Positions 18,740-27,279 of a stretch of DNA of 64,000 nucleotides are shown here, piece by piece. How positions within the stretch are numbered: the stretch's first letter is position 1; every line of letters starts with the position of its first letter. The DNA is from Shewanella ulleungensis. GTDB taxonomy: Bacteria; Pseudomonadota; Gammaproteobacteria; Enterobacterales; Shewanellaceae. Location: the NCBI RefSeq assembly GCF_014648315.1, contig NZ_BMQW01000002.1, positions 496,001 through 560,000 on the forward strand. Reading direction: 5' to 3'. The notes beneath the pieces are model-generated. The model made no database searches. It was not told where the DNA came from and was given only the letters and a program-made list of their open reading frames with translations. The translations under genes and the position numbers were made by a program.

Positions 18740-20398
18740 TTATTGCAATAATTCACGGGCGTTGGCTAAGGTGTTTTCAGTAATTACGTCTCCACCGAGT
18801 AAGCGTGCTAGTTCATTAACGCGTTGATCTTTATCTAATGCTTGCATGGTGGTTTCAGTGCTGCCGGCCTTATTAAACTTATTTACAAACATGTGTTGAT
18901 GACCATTACCAGCAACTTGAGGTAAATGGGTAACACACAACACTTGAGTTGATTCTCCAAGGCTGCGGAGCATTCTACCTACTACTGATGCAGTAGGACC
19001 TGAAATACCCACATCAACTTCATCAAATATCAAAGTTGGGGTTGCGACTTTTTTAGCGGTTATCACCTGAATACCTAATCCTATTCGTGATAACTCGCCA
19101 CCCGAAGCCACTTTGGAAATTGGTTGTAAAGGCTGCCCAGGGTTAGTGGTCACCATAAATTCGATACTGTCACTACCATTCATTGAAATATTGGCTGGGT
19201 CGTGATTCACTTCGATGCAAAATTTACCTTTAGGCATATTGAGCTCATGGATCGAACGGGTCACTAATTTATCTAATTCTTTAGCATAACGATTGCGGCT
19301 TTGGCTAAGTTTCTGTGCATTAGCTAAATAGGCATTTTTACTTGATTCCAGTTGCAGTCTTATTTCGTCGAGTTTGTTTTCATCACCCGCTAATTCTGCT
19401 AATTCGGCCATAAGCGCCTGGTGATGCAAAGCCAGTTTATCTGGGCTTACATGATGCTTACGTGCTAATTGCATTGCAGTTGATAAGCGTTTTTCAAGAT
19501 AAGCAAAATGTTCAGGGTCTAACTCGAGGCGGCTTAAATAGCTCTCAATTTCGCTCGCACTTTCTTGTACCTGGATTAGCGCATCGTTAAGCATCGTACT
19601 AATAGGTGCAAGGGATTCATCATAGCCTTGAAGCGTGTCTGCGATGGCGGCTACTTTATTTAACAATGATTCAATATTGCCCTCATCGCTTTCGGTAAGT
19701 AAATGCAAACCAGCCTGGCAACGCTCAATTAAATCGGTGCCATTTGCCAACCGTTTATGTTCTTGCTCAATATCATCAAACTCTTCTAAACCTAGATTAA
19801 ACTCGTTTAACTCTTCGACCTGATATTGCAACAACTGTTGGCGAGAGATACGCTCATGCTGTGCTTGTTCAAGTTGTTTGAGTTGATTCTCAACTTGCTT
19901 ACATCTAAGGTAGCTTGCACTCACACTATCGAGTAATATTTTGTGGTTTGCGTAACTGTCGAGCAGATTTAATTGATGCTCACTTTTGAGCATCGCATGA
20001 TGGGCATGTTGGCCATGAATACCAATGAGAAACTGGCCTATAGCCTTTAATTGTGTCACTGGAACGGGGTTGCCATTGATGTAGGCGCGAGAGCGACCAT
20101 CACTATTAATGGTACGACGAAGAATACATTCCTCATCTGCATCTAAATCATTATCTTCAAGCCAGCGTTTTGCTAATGGCACATCGCTCAGCGTAAAGCG
20201 AGCACTGACTTCGGTTTTATTAGCGCCAGGTCTAACTGTATTGGCATCACTACGACTGCCTAAACATAAACCTAGAGCGTCGATAGCAATCGATTTACCA
20301 GCACCGGTTTCCCCGGTGATGCTTGTCATACCGGCTTTAAAATCGAGTTCTAAAAAACGTACGATAGCAAAATTGTTGATGCTGAGTTGGCAAAGCAT
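18740..20398 (-). CDS. recN: DNA repair protein RecN
   Basis: An SMC-like ATPase used in double-strand-break repair. The 552-residue protein has Walker A GETGAGKS (residues 29-36), a long coiled-coil middle (about 150-370), and the C-terminal head with SGGELSRIGLGIQVI and LIFDEVDVGISG. The frame extends 11 codons further upstream, but the ATG at 20398 has a CAGGAA ribosome site 8 bases ahead and gives the standard N-terminus MLCQLSINNFAIV. Two LexA operators lie just upstream, so expression should be strongly damage-induced. SOS control is notable here because the window's recA is internally deleted. Confidence 0.97.
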   Translation of the reverse strand: MLCQLSINNFAIVRFLELDFKAGMTSITGETGAGKSIAIDALGLCLGSRSDANTVRPGANKTEVSARFTLSDVPLAKRWLEDNDLDADEECILRRTINSDGRSRAYINGNPVPVTQLKAIGQFLIGIHGQHAHHAMLKSEHQLNLLDSYANHKILLDSVSASYLRCKQVENQLKQLEQAQHERISRQQLLQYQVEELNEFNLGLEEFDDIEQEHKRLANGTDLIERCQAGLHLLTESDEGNIESLLNKVAAIADTLQGYDESLAPISTMLNDALIQVQESASEIESYLSRLELDPEHFAYLEKRLSTAMQLARKHHVSPDKLALHHQALMAELAELAGDENKLDEIRLQLESSKNAYLANAQKLSQSRNRYAKELDKLVTRSIHELNMPKGKFCIEVNHDPANISMNGSDSIEFMVTTNPGQPLQPISKVASGGELSRIGLGIQVITAKKVATPTLIFDEVDVGISGPTASVVGRMLRSLGESTQVLCVTHLPQVAGNGHQHMFVNKFNKAGSTETTMQALDKDQRVNELARLLGGDVITENTLANARELLQ

Positions 20399-20430
20399 AA
20401 TGAATTCCTGTCTATGAAACCACCAAACCA

Positions 20431-20446
20431 CTGTATTGATAAACAG
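20431..20446. promoter_or_regulatory. LexA operator 1 of recN
   Basis: CTGTATTGATAAACAG fits the SOS box CTGT-N8-ACAG. It lies just downstream of the recN -10 element, 33 bases before the start codon. Confidence 0.85.
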
Positions 20447-20472
20447 TATATACTGATTTTTTATACAGTAAA
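20445..20472 (-). promoter_or_regulatory. recN promoter
   Basis: On the minus strand, TTTACT (20467-20472) and TATACT (20445-20450) are 16 bases apart. LexA operator 2 lies in the spacer and operator 1 overlaps the start region, so bound repressor would block RNA polymerase. Confidence 0.65.
20453..20468. promoter_or_regulatory. LexA operator 2 of recN
   Basis: CTGATTTTTTATACAG keeps the CTG-N10-CAG core of the SOS box, 6 bases from operator 1. Paired boxes are also known upstream of E. coli recN. Confidence 0.75.
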
Positions 20473-20573
20473 GTAGTAGACTGAAAATTATCTTTGCCTA
20501 TTTGTTCATCGTCAATCGCACAATAGTTATACCATTCTTAATAATTGGCTGATTGAAAACATAATCAATTCAA

Positions 20574-21548
20574 CTAACCCTGAGTATAAGTTTTCAGTAA
20601 AGATTCAATTATCGGCAAGCTGATAAAAGTCATTAAGGTGCCATAAAGTATTGCTTGCGCACTGACATTAGCATGAACTTGGTAACGATCTGCAAGTAAG
20701 TAAACACTTGCTGCAGTTGGAAGCGAGGCAAGTAATACCCCCATTATCAACCATTGTTGTTCAACTCCGAATACACTTAATAAGCCGTAGGCGATGAGAG
20801 GCTGAATGACCAATTTAAAGAGGTTAATTACATTAAGCTCGGCAATTAAGCCGGTCGTAAATAATTTGCTGCCAGTTTGCTGGCGTAATGCTTTTACTAA
20901 TACCATGCCAATGGCAAATAGGGCGCAAGGGCTTGAGGTGTTGCCTAATTGATGTAGCATCAAAGATACGCTATTTGGTAGATTGACATGGCAAGCTGAT
21001 AACGTAATCCCAATGGCACTGCCAACGACGATAGGGTTTTTACCTAATGCATTAGCCATGATTAAAATGGCTGGTTCTGAGGATTGTTTGTTTCGGCTAG
21101 CAAGCTCGATTGACACCAGTGCAAAAGCGAACATTATCACTGATAATAAACTGGCAATTGCCGCCGCGACGAGGGCCATTTTGTTATTAGGAAACATTAA
21201 ACTCATCAATGGGATACCAATAAATGCAGTGTTACCAAAGGTCGAGTTTAATCCACGCATTGCAGCGATAGCCTGTTGCTTTGGCGCTTGCCAAAGTGAC
21301 AATAAAATAACTAATGCATAAGTGATTACCATCGCTAAACTAAAGCCGCCAATAAACCCCCATTGAGCAATGTCTTCAATACGTGTTTCTGCTAATACAA
21401 TTAATAAAATAGCAGGAAAGGCCACATAATAGACAAACTGATTAAGCACGACATCGGTATCGGCGGGAAGCAATCTAGATTTTTGGATTAAACTGCCTAG
21501 CAGCATAATGGCGAAAACAGCGATTAGCGGGGTAAGAATACTAGACAT
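20574..21548 (-). CDS. AEC-family (auxin efflux carrier-like) transporter
   Basis: A 324-residue inner-membrane protein with about ten hydrophobic segments spread over its length. The N-terminal SSILTPLIAVFAIMLLGSLI and the glycine- and asparagine-rich broken helices (GLNSTFGNTAFIGIPLMSL and, in the second half, LLASLPTAASVYLLADRY) are typical of AEC permeases, which move small organic acids or related anions. The substrate cannot be told. A TTG start at 21557 is possible, but the ATG at 21548 has AAGGA about 10 bases upstream. It is a single gene. Confidence 0.88.
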   Translation of the reverse strand: MSSILTPLIAVFAIMLLGSLIQKSRLLPADTDVVLNQFVYYVAFPAILLIVLAETRIEDIAQWGFIGGFSLAMVITYALVILLSLWQAPKQQAIAAMRGLNSTFGNTAFIGIPLMSLMFPNNKMALVAAAIASLLSVIMFAFALVSIELASRNKQSSEPAILIMANALGKNPIVVGSAIGITLSACHVNLPNSVSLMLHQLGNTSSPCALFAIGMVLVKALRQQTGSKLFTTGLIAELNVINLFKLVIQPLIAYGLLSVFGVEQQWLIMGVLLASLPTAASVYLLADRYQVHANVSAQAILYGTLMTFISLPIIESLLKTYTQG

Positions 21549-21793
21549 CCCTCGCAATTCCTTAGCAAAATGATAATGTTGTCACTTTACTGCTTTTAAT
21601 AGCTGCGATGCAATTAGACTTAGGCTCAAGGTGATAGTTTTTCAACATAGCACTGAATTATGCTTGATATGTTAATACTTTTTGGATATTTAGCGTTGCG
21701 AAATTGAATTCTAGTTCAGATTTACAGCTTAGTATTGCAGTTTGGGAAGCTCTTAGCGGCGAGTTATCGTGATATTCACATTGCAGATGCGAA

Positions 21794-21967
21794 TTATTTA
21801 GATATTTTTGGCGGAGGTAAAATGCCCAGTTCGGTAAAAAAATGTACTTGTCGTCTTAATTCAAATAACGAACCTACTCGAACTTGATTTCCAATCACAA
21901 GTGTCCAATTGTCGGTTTTACCGTTTGGATTGGTAAAGGTGAAGCCTTGATAGAAAATTTTTTTCAT
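21794..21967 (-). CDS. Small unrecognised protein, 57 residues
   Basis: ATG at 21967 with AAAGG 5 bases upstream opens a frame of 57 codons ending TAA. The predicted peptide starts MKKIFYQGFTFTN, continues with WTLVIGNQVRVGSLFELRR, and ends PPPKISK. The amino-acid mix, with alternating aromatic and polar residues and a central TDNWTLVIG, looks like a small folded protein rather than random translation. No family is recognised. It may be a genuine small gene or a relic in the 630-base gap. Confidence 0.45.
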   Translation of the reverse strand: MKKIFYQGFTFTNPNGKTDNWTLVIGNQVRVGSLFELRRQVHFFTELGILPPPKISK

Positions 21968-22091
21968 AGGGCCTTTGACGTTTTAAATATCAATCTCGCA
22001 GTGTGTTATGGTAAATATGACTAAGGTGTAACGTATGGTATGCCGTATTTTTGTTAATGCACACAATTTAAGTGTGCTCTGTTTTATAATG

Positions 22092-22122
22092 AATAATAGC
22101 CTGAAAACACCAGGCTATTATT
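22092..22122. terminator. Hairpin downstream of the DUF416 gene
   Basis: A perfect 12-bp stem (AATAATAGCCTG / CAGGCTATTATT) with a 7-base loop, 66 bases past the DUF416 stop. The U-tail is poor on both strands, so termination is likely but not certain. Confidence 0.5.
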
Positions 22123-22188
22123 GAAGCATTAACGTGTACATTTAGCTCATAATATCAATTAGTTGCAACGAGTTAATGCTTGCATGTA

Positions 22189-22785
22189 TTACTCGCTAAT
22201 ACCAATGTTTGACACGCCAGCTTCAATTATATCTTTACGTAATCCTTTCACCAACTCACTGTTAATGTCTGGGTTTGCTTCGATAATATCTAATAACATA
22301 CTCTGAAGCTCTTTTTCTTCTTCCATCACTGGGTGAGAAAACACAAATTCATCTAACTCTTCATCCATGAGTGATTCATCACTAATGGCTTCAATGTAGT
22401 TCGCAACTGTGCTTGATGATAACTTACTGATATTAGTAATGTCTTCTTCAATTTTACTGTCAATAGCACTCATCAACGTTGCGATAGCGACTGCGGCATC
22501 CATTGCTGGGTAGGCACCATAAGCTTCAAAATCGCTTGGGTCAGGGGTGTTTTCATCGAGGCGTTGTAAATGTACATCAATATTGAATTTTAGCTTTTTG
22601 TCATATTGGCTTTGCCATAATAGCTCAAGTGCAGTGCTTAATACTTGAGGCTCACCAAACTCGCATACTTCAGAAAATAGCTTGTAATTGGGTAACATAC
22701 GCTGACATAAGGCAAGTGCAAAAAGCTGTTTTTGCGGTAAAGATAGCGCCTTAAGGCGTTTAAAGAATCCGGGTTTACTGGTCAT
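22189..22785 (-). CDS. DUF416 family protein (YjaG-like)
   Basis: A 198-residue cytosolic protein of the YjaG/DUF416 family, function unknown. It is helical and acidic, with the family features QLFALALCQRMLPNYKLF near residue 22 and PAMDAAVAIATLMSAID near 95. Its start codon lies 11 bases inside the end of barA, so the two are probably translationally coupled. In E. coli yjaG lies in a different context, so this pairing with barA may be a feature of this lineage. No motif suggests a catalytic role. Confidence 0.85.
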   Translation of the reverse strand: MTSKPGFFKRLKALSLPQKQLFALALCQRMLPNYKLFSEVCEFGEPQVLSTALELLWQSQYDKKLKFNIDVHLQRLDENTPDPSDFEAYGAYPAMDAAVAIATLMSAIDSKIEEDITNISKLSSSTVANYIEAISDESLMDEELDEFVFSHPVMEEEKELQSMLLDIIEANPDINSELVKGLRKDIIEAGVSNIGISE

Positions 22786-25612
22786 TAGGAGTATCCACTG
22801 ATAGCTGGTTTATCACTTGATTTGCTGCTGATTCTACCTTAGTTAACTCATCAAGTAACTCTAGTATTTCAGGTTCAAGATCATCGATATCAATTTTATG
22901 CTTTAAGGCTGATTCGATATCTTTACAAAGTTTTTGTGTCGTCGGTACACCGCAATAGCATGTTGCGCCGTGCAGTTTGTGCACTGCTTGTAATAATGTT
23001 GCAGAATCACGTTTCCCCAAGGCATTGTCGATAGCTTCAACTGTTTCAGGAAGTGAACTAACCAGCATTTTTAACATGTCTAATGCTAAGTCTGGTTTTT
23101 GATTAGCTTGAGTTAAACACAAATCCCAATTTAATATAGTGTTGTCGAAATAGGTAAATTTAGGCTTGATGATCCAGCGGTTAATAACCCCTTTTAACGA
23201 TACTTCATCTATAGGTTTTGGTAAGAAGCCATCCATGCCACAGGCAAGAATTTTCTCACGTTCTTCTGCAATGGTGTGTGCCGTAACCGCAATAATAGGG
23301 GTGTTACGGTTAAGCGAGGCAGAGCGGATTTGCTGTGTAGCTGTAATACCGTCAGTGCCAGGCATTTGAATGTCCATAAAAATTAAATCAAATGTATGTT
23401 CTTGGGCTTGTGTTATGGCATCTTTTCCGTTGTTTACGGTAACAACATTGACAACCAATTCTTTTAATAAGGTGTCAATAAGTTTTAAATTAGCAATATT
23501 ATCGTCAACCGCCAATACAGAGGCTTTAATACGTTGTGTGTCTTCGATAATGGGGAGTTCAGGTAAACTAACCAATGTTGCTGGCGTGGGTGGGTATATC
23601 AAATGACGCGCTAAAGTTAAGTCACTTATTGGTGTGTTAAGCAGTACATCTGCATTGGCTTTGAGAACGTTAATTATCACATCCTGATCAACACAATCAT
23701 GCAATAACACTAAGCAATCGGTATGCTGACGGGCTTGTTGTAGTAAATGAATCAATGAGTCGTTATCAATAAAACCATGACAGCTCATTATAATATAATC
23801 AAATTTACTATTTTGACTTTGCAGTACAGATGTCAGGTTTTCGGGATTTGCGACATTGGTTAGAATTAACTGCCAGGATACTAAGCGGCGGTTAAGTGTG
23901 TCGCGAGACAATTCGCGTGGCTCATATAGCAGTACTGATTTGTGCTGCAGTACATTTACTGGCAAGACTTCGCCTATTTCAAATTGACTAATACCAAGCG
24001 GTAAAATAAACCAGAAGTTTGAGCCTTTATTGGGTGCCGAAGTAAAGCCAATTTGGCCTCCCATCTGGTTAATTAGGCGCTTGGTGATCACCAAGCCTAA
24101 TCCCGTGCCGCCAAATCGGCGTGATATAGAAGAGTCGGCCTGACCAAATGCTTGGAATAAATATTCTTGCTGACTTTCGTCGATGCCAATGCCTGTATCG
24201 ATAACTTCACATCGAAGAGTAATATTATCCTCGTCATGGCCAACTAGGTGAATCTTTAGAATGACACTGCCAGAGTCGGTAAACTTAATTGCGTTACCCA
24301 CTAAATTGGTAATAATTTGACTGACTCGCATTGAGTCACCACTAACACTCTCTGGGACATTGCTATCAATATCAATTACTAATTCTAGGCCCTTCTCTTG
24401 GGCGCTGCCTGCAATAATGGTTCGCGTTTCTGCAAGAGTCTCGCGCAGTGCAAATGGCATTTTTTCGAGTACCATTTTACCTGCTTCAAGTTTAGAGAAG
24501 TCGAGAATATCGTTAATAATACCAAGTAAGTTACTCGCACTGCGTTCAATGGTTTTAATGTAGTCAAGTTGGCTAGTATGCAGCGGGGTTTTTAATAATT
24601 GCCTTGCAAAACCGATGACGCCATTGAGTGGTGTTCGCAATTCGTGTGACATGTTGGCTAAAAATTCCGACTTAATTCGGCTGGCTTCTAACGCGCGTTT
24701 TTTGGCTAAGTCTAACTCAACGTTTTGAATTTCAATTTGCTCAAGTGTTTCACGTAAGTCTGATGTGGCTTGGTCAATATTTTGCTGCATTTCGTCGTGA
24801 TATTCAGATAACGATCCCGCCATGGCGTTAATTCCGCGCTTTAGTAAATCAAGCTCACCAATTAAGTTGCCTTCAAGCCGGGTGTCAAGTTTACCCTCAC
24901 GAATTTTGGCCACCACACGCACCATTTCGGTAATCGGGTGGTTAACATGTTTGACTAAACGAAACGTAAAAAATAGATTAAATTGCACTCCAATTAACAC
25001 AATAATAAATGCCGCTATGGCTGCTCTATGTTGTTCTAGTAGTGCATTTTCTTTATTAAGCAGGACGGATATGTAGCCTAAAATTTGTTCTTGTTGGTTG
25101 TTGAATATAGGTTCAATAAAATGTTGGTTTTGTTGTGTGCTACGCTCAGTATCGCTAACTCGATTTAAGCTACTAAGCAAAGTGCTTTCAAGTCCTGTAT
25201 GCGAAATAATCGGCACTCGAATAACTAAAGTATCACCAATGGTTTCATGTTCTGTGCTAATCAGTGCCGTTAATGGTTTTTTAAAGCGCATTGTTTCAAA
25301 ATCTTTATGATAATGAGATGTCACAAATAATTGATTTTCAGCGTCAAATACCGCAATGGAGTGAATTAACGAAGCGTTATTGATTTGTGATGCAGCTAGC
25401 AAGCGTTTAGTCGACTCGCGGTCTTGATTAATAATGCCAAACTCACTGGCAATGGCTAAAGGTTCAACAATATTGCTGCCTTTTATAATTAAGGTGTCTT
25501 CCAATTCATAAAAGCGGTTTATCGTGAAATAACTTCCAAGTAGAATACCCACGACAATTGTGGGCGCTAACGCTAGTACCAGAACCCAAGAGCGTAGGCT
25601 GTATTTGGTCAT
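22775..25612 (-). CDS. barA: Hybrid sensor histidine kinase BarA
   Basis: The sensor of the BarA/UvrY(GacA) system, which drives small RNAs that titrate CsrA; csrA itself is in this window. In order: TM1 (about residues 10-30), a periplasmic sensor region, TM2 (about 170-190), HAMP, HisKA with NMSHELRTPLNGVIGFARQL, HATPase with NLVGNAIKFTDSG and FGGTGLGLVI, a degenerate receiver, a receiver with FDLIFMDIQMPGTDG, and an HPt domain with AVHKLHGATCYCG. The frame extends 28 codons upstream, but MTKYSLRSWVLVLALAPT matches the E. coli N-terminus, so I start at 25612, giving 945 residues. It is divergent from rlmD, as in E. coli. Confidence 0.95.
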   Translation of the reverse strand: MTKYSLRSWVLVLALAPTIVVGILLGSYFTINRFYELEDTLIIKGSNIVEPLAIASEFGIINQDRESTKRLLAASQINNASLIHSIAVFDAENQLFVTSHYHKDFETMRFKKPLTALISTEHETIGDTLVIRVPIISHTGLESTLLSSLNRVSDTERSTQQNQHFIEPIFNNQQEQILGYISVLLNKENALLEQHRAAIAAFIIVLIGVQFNLFFTFRLVKHVNHPITEMVRVVAKIREGKLDTRLEGNLIGELDLLKRGINAMAGSLSEYHDEMQQNIDQATSDLRETLEQIEIQNVELDLAKKRALEASRIKSEFLANMSHELRTPLNGVIGFARQLLKTPLHTSQLDYIKTIERSASNLLGIINDILDFSKLEAGKMVLEKMPFALRETLAETRTIIAGSAQEKGLELVIDIDSNVPESVSGDSMRVSQIITNLVGNAIKFTDSGSVILKIHLVGHDEDNITLRCEVIDTGIGIDESQQEYLFQAFGQADSSISRRFGGTGLGLVITKRLINQMGGQIGFTSAPNKGSNFWFILPLGISQFEIGEVLPVNVLQHKSVLLYEPRELSRDTLNRRLVSWQLILTNVANPENLTSVLQSQNSKFDYIIMSCHGFIDNDSLIHLLQQARQHTDCLVLLHDCVDQDVIINVLKANADVLLNTPISDLTLARHLIYPPTPATLVSLPELPIIEDTQRIKASVLAVDDNIANLKLIDTLLKELVVNVVTVNNGKDAITQAQEHTFDLIFMDIQMPGTDGITATQQIRSASLNRNTPIIAVTAHTIAEEREKILACGMDGFLPKPIDEVSLKGVINRWIIKPKFTYFDNTILNWDLCLTQANQKPDLALDMLKMLVSSLPETVEAIDNALGKRDSATLLQAVHKLHGATCYCGVPTTQKLCKDIESALKHKIDIDDLEPEILELLDELTKVESAANQVINQLSVDTPNDQ

Positions 25613-25732
25613 ATTGTTGGCACTTTTCATGGCTGTTAGGTGTGTTCCTGATGCTAAATCGCTATTATTGCGTCTAGACTGCCAGAAACATCGCACTCTT
25701 GACTAGTTTTTTATTCGACATCTGAGGCCGAA

Positions 25733-27100
25733 ATGGCACAATTTTTCAAAGAAAAACCGAACAAATCTAAACAATTATCTGCAAAGCTCACGTTAGATGT
25801 AACCCAATTAGATCACCTAGGTGCCGGTATTGCTCAACATCAAGGCAAAGTGGTGTTTGTTGCGGGGGCGTTACCCGGCGAGCGCGCGACAGTGCAGCTT
25901 GTTGAGCAAAAGAAAAGTTATGCCAAGGCTAAGTTAATTAATATTGCCAGCCCAGCGCCCAGTAGAGTTAAACCTCATTGTCAGCATTACAGCCAATGTG
26001 GCGGTTGTGATTTACAGCACATGGACACTCAAGCTCAGCGTGACTATAAGCAAGCCGCCTTGGTTGATTTAATTGCTAAGTTGTCAAGTTCAGAGGCTAT
26101 CGATGCACAGATGTCGGCAGAGGCGATTATTGGTGAGGGCTGGCATTATCGACGTAGAGCGCGTCTAGCCACCTTACTTGATAAACGCAGCCAACGTTTA
26201 CAGCTGGGGTTTCGTGCCGGCAACAGTAATCAAATCGTTGAAATTAATCACTGTCCGGTATTAGCTGCTCCTTTATCAGATTTGATTACACCATTAGCCG
26301 CTAATTTAAATCAATTAAAAGCCAAAGCGAGCATCGGCCATGTTGAATTAACTCAAGCTGATAATGGCCATTTTGTTGTCATTCGAGTGACTAAAAACTT
26401 ACCTAATTCCGATATTCGCTGGTTAACTGGCTTTGCTGAAAAACATCAGCTTAATCTGTTACTGCAAGATGATGCCGGGCAATTAACTCAGCTTTATCCT
26501 CAGCTAACCTCGACTGAGCAAGCTGTGACATTGCCTTTTTATCATTTGGCCGCCGAAAGCATACGATGTTCATTTACCCCTGGTAACTTTGTTCAGGTAA
26601 ATAGTGCCATTAACCAGGGCATGGTAGATCAAGCTATTGAGTGGTTAGATCCTCAACCTGGTGAACGTATTCTTGATTTATTTTGTGGGGTAGGTAACTT
26701 CAGCCTGCCTCTAGCTAAAAAAGCAGCGCACGTGGTTGGGGTTGAAGGTGTGCCAGAAATGGTTGAGCAAGCCAAGCAAAATGCGATAGATAATAACTTA
26801 GACAATGTCACGTTTTACCATGCTGACTTAAGTGCGGATTTATCAGACCAAGCTTGGTTAGGTAAAATTGATAAGTTATTGCTCGACCCTGCCAGAGCTG
26901 GCGCTTATGAAAGTTTACAGTGGTTACAGAAGATGCAACCTAAAAAAGTGGTGTACGTTTCGTGCAATCCTGCAAGTTTAGCGCGCGACAGTAGTGTATT
27001 ATTAGCTAATGGTTATCGTATTGCGCAAGTTGGGTTAGTCGATATGTTTCCACAAACGCATCATATTGAGTCCATGGTATTATTTGAGTTGAGTAAATAA
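25733..27100 (+). CDS. rlmD: 23S rRNA (uracil-1939-C5)-methyltransferase RlmD
   Basis: Methylates U1939 of 23S rRNA using S-adenosylmethionine. The 455-residue protein has an N-terminal TRAM domain (about 15-75), four cysteines for a 4Fe-4S cluster ([15 protein letters not shown] and NHCPVL), the SAM motif [19 protein letters not shown], and the catalytic cysteine in [14 protein letters not shown]. The start at 25733 gives the expected MAQFF N-terminus. It is divergent from barA. Confidence 0.97.
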   Translation: MAQFFKEKPNKSKQLSAKLTLDVTQLDHLGAGIAQHQGKVVFVAGALPGERATVQLVEQKKSYAKAKLINIASPAPSRVKPHCQHYSQCGGCDLQHMDTQAQRDYKQAALVDLIAKLSSSEAIDAQMSAEAIIGEGWHYRRRARLATLLDKRSQRLQLGFRAGNSNQIVEINHCPVLAAPLSDLITPLAANLNQLKAKASIGHVELTQADNGHFVVIRVTKNLPNSDIRWLTGFAEKHQLNLLLQDDAGQLTQLYPQLTSTEQAVTLPFYHLAAESIRCSFTPGNFVQVNSAINQGMVDQAIEWLDPQPGERILDLFCGVGNFSLPLAKKAAHVVGVEGVPEMVEQAKQNAIDNNLDNVTFYHADLSADLSDQAWLGKIDKLLLDPARAGAYESLQWLQKMQPKKVVYVSCNPASLARDSSVLLANGYRIAQVGLVDMFPQTHHIESMVLFELSK

Positions 27101-27279
27101 GCCAAGATTTTTAGGTAATATCAAATGGTATGCTATAAATTTGTTCAACTAAACACGTTTGAATTGACAAAAGAACCTAGGGCTTCAAGATAGCGTATTC
27201 AGTGGTAGTTAATGCCTGTTTTTATGTGAATCATACAAATGTAGGCGTATAAGTCGGTCATGCGGCTAAGGAAGGGTTC

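Larger units (their letters stand above)
21558..22188. other. Long intergenic region, mostly without recognised features
   Basis: Holds one small minus-strand ORF (21794-21967) and one hairpin (22092-22122), both listed separately. The 5' regulatory region of the AEC gene must lie at its left end. I see no other structure. Confidence 0.5.
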
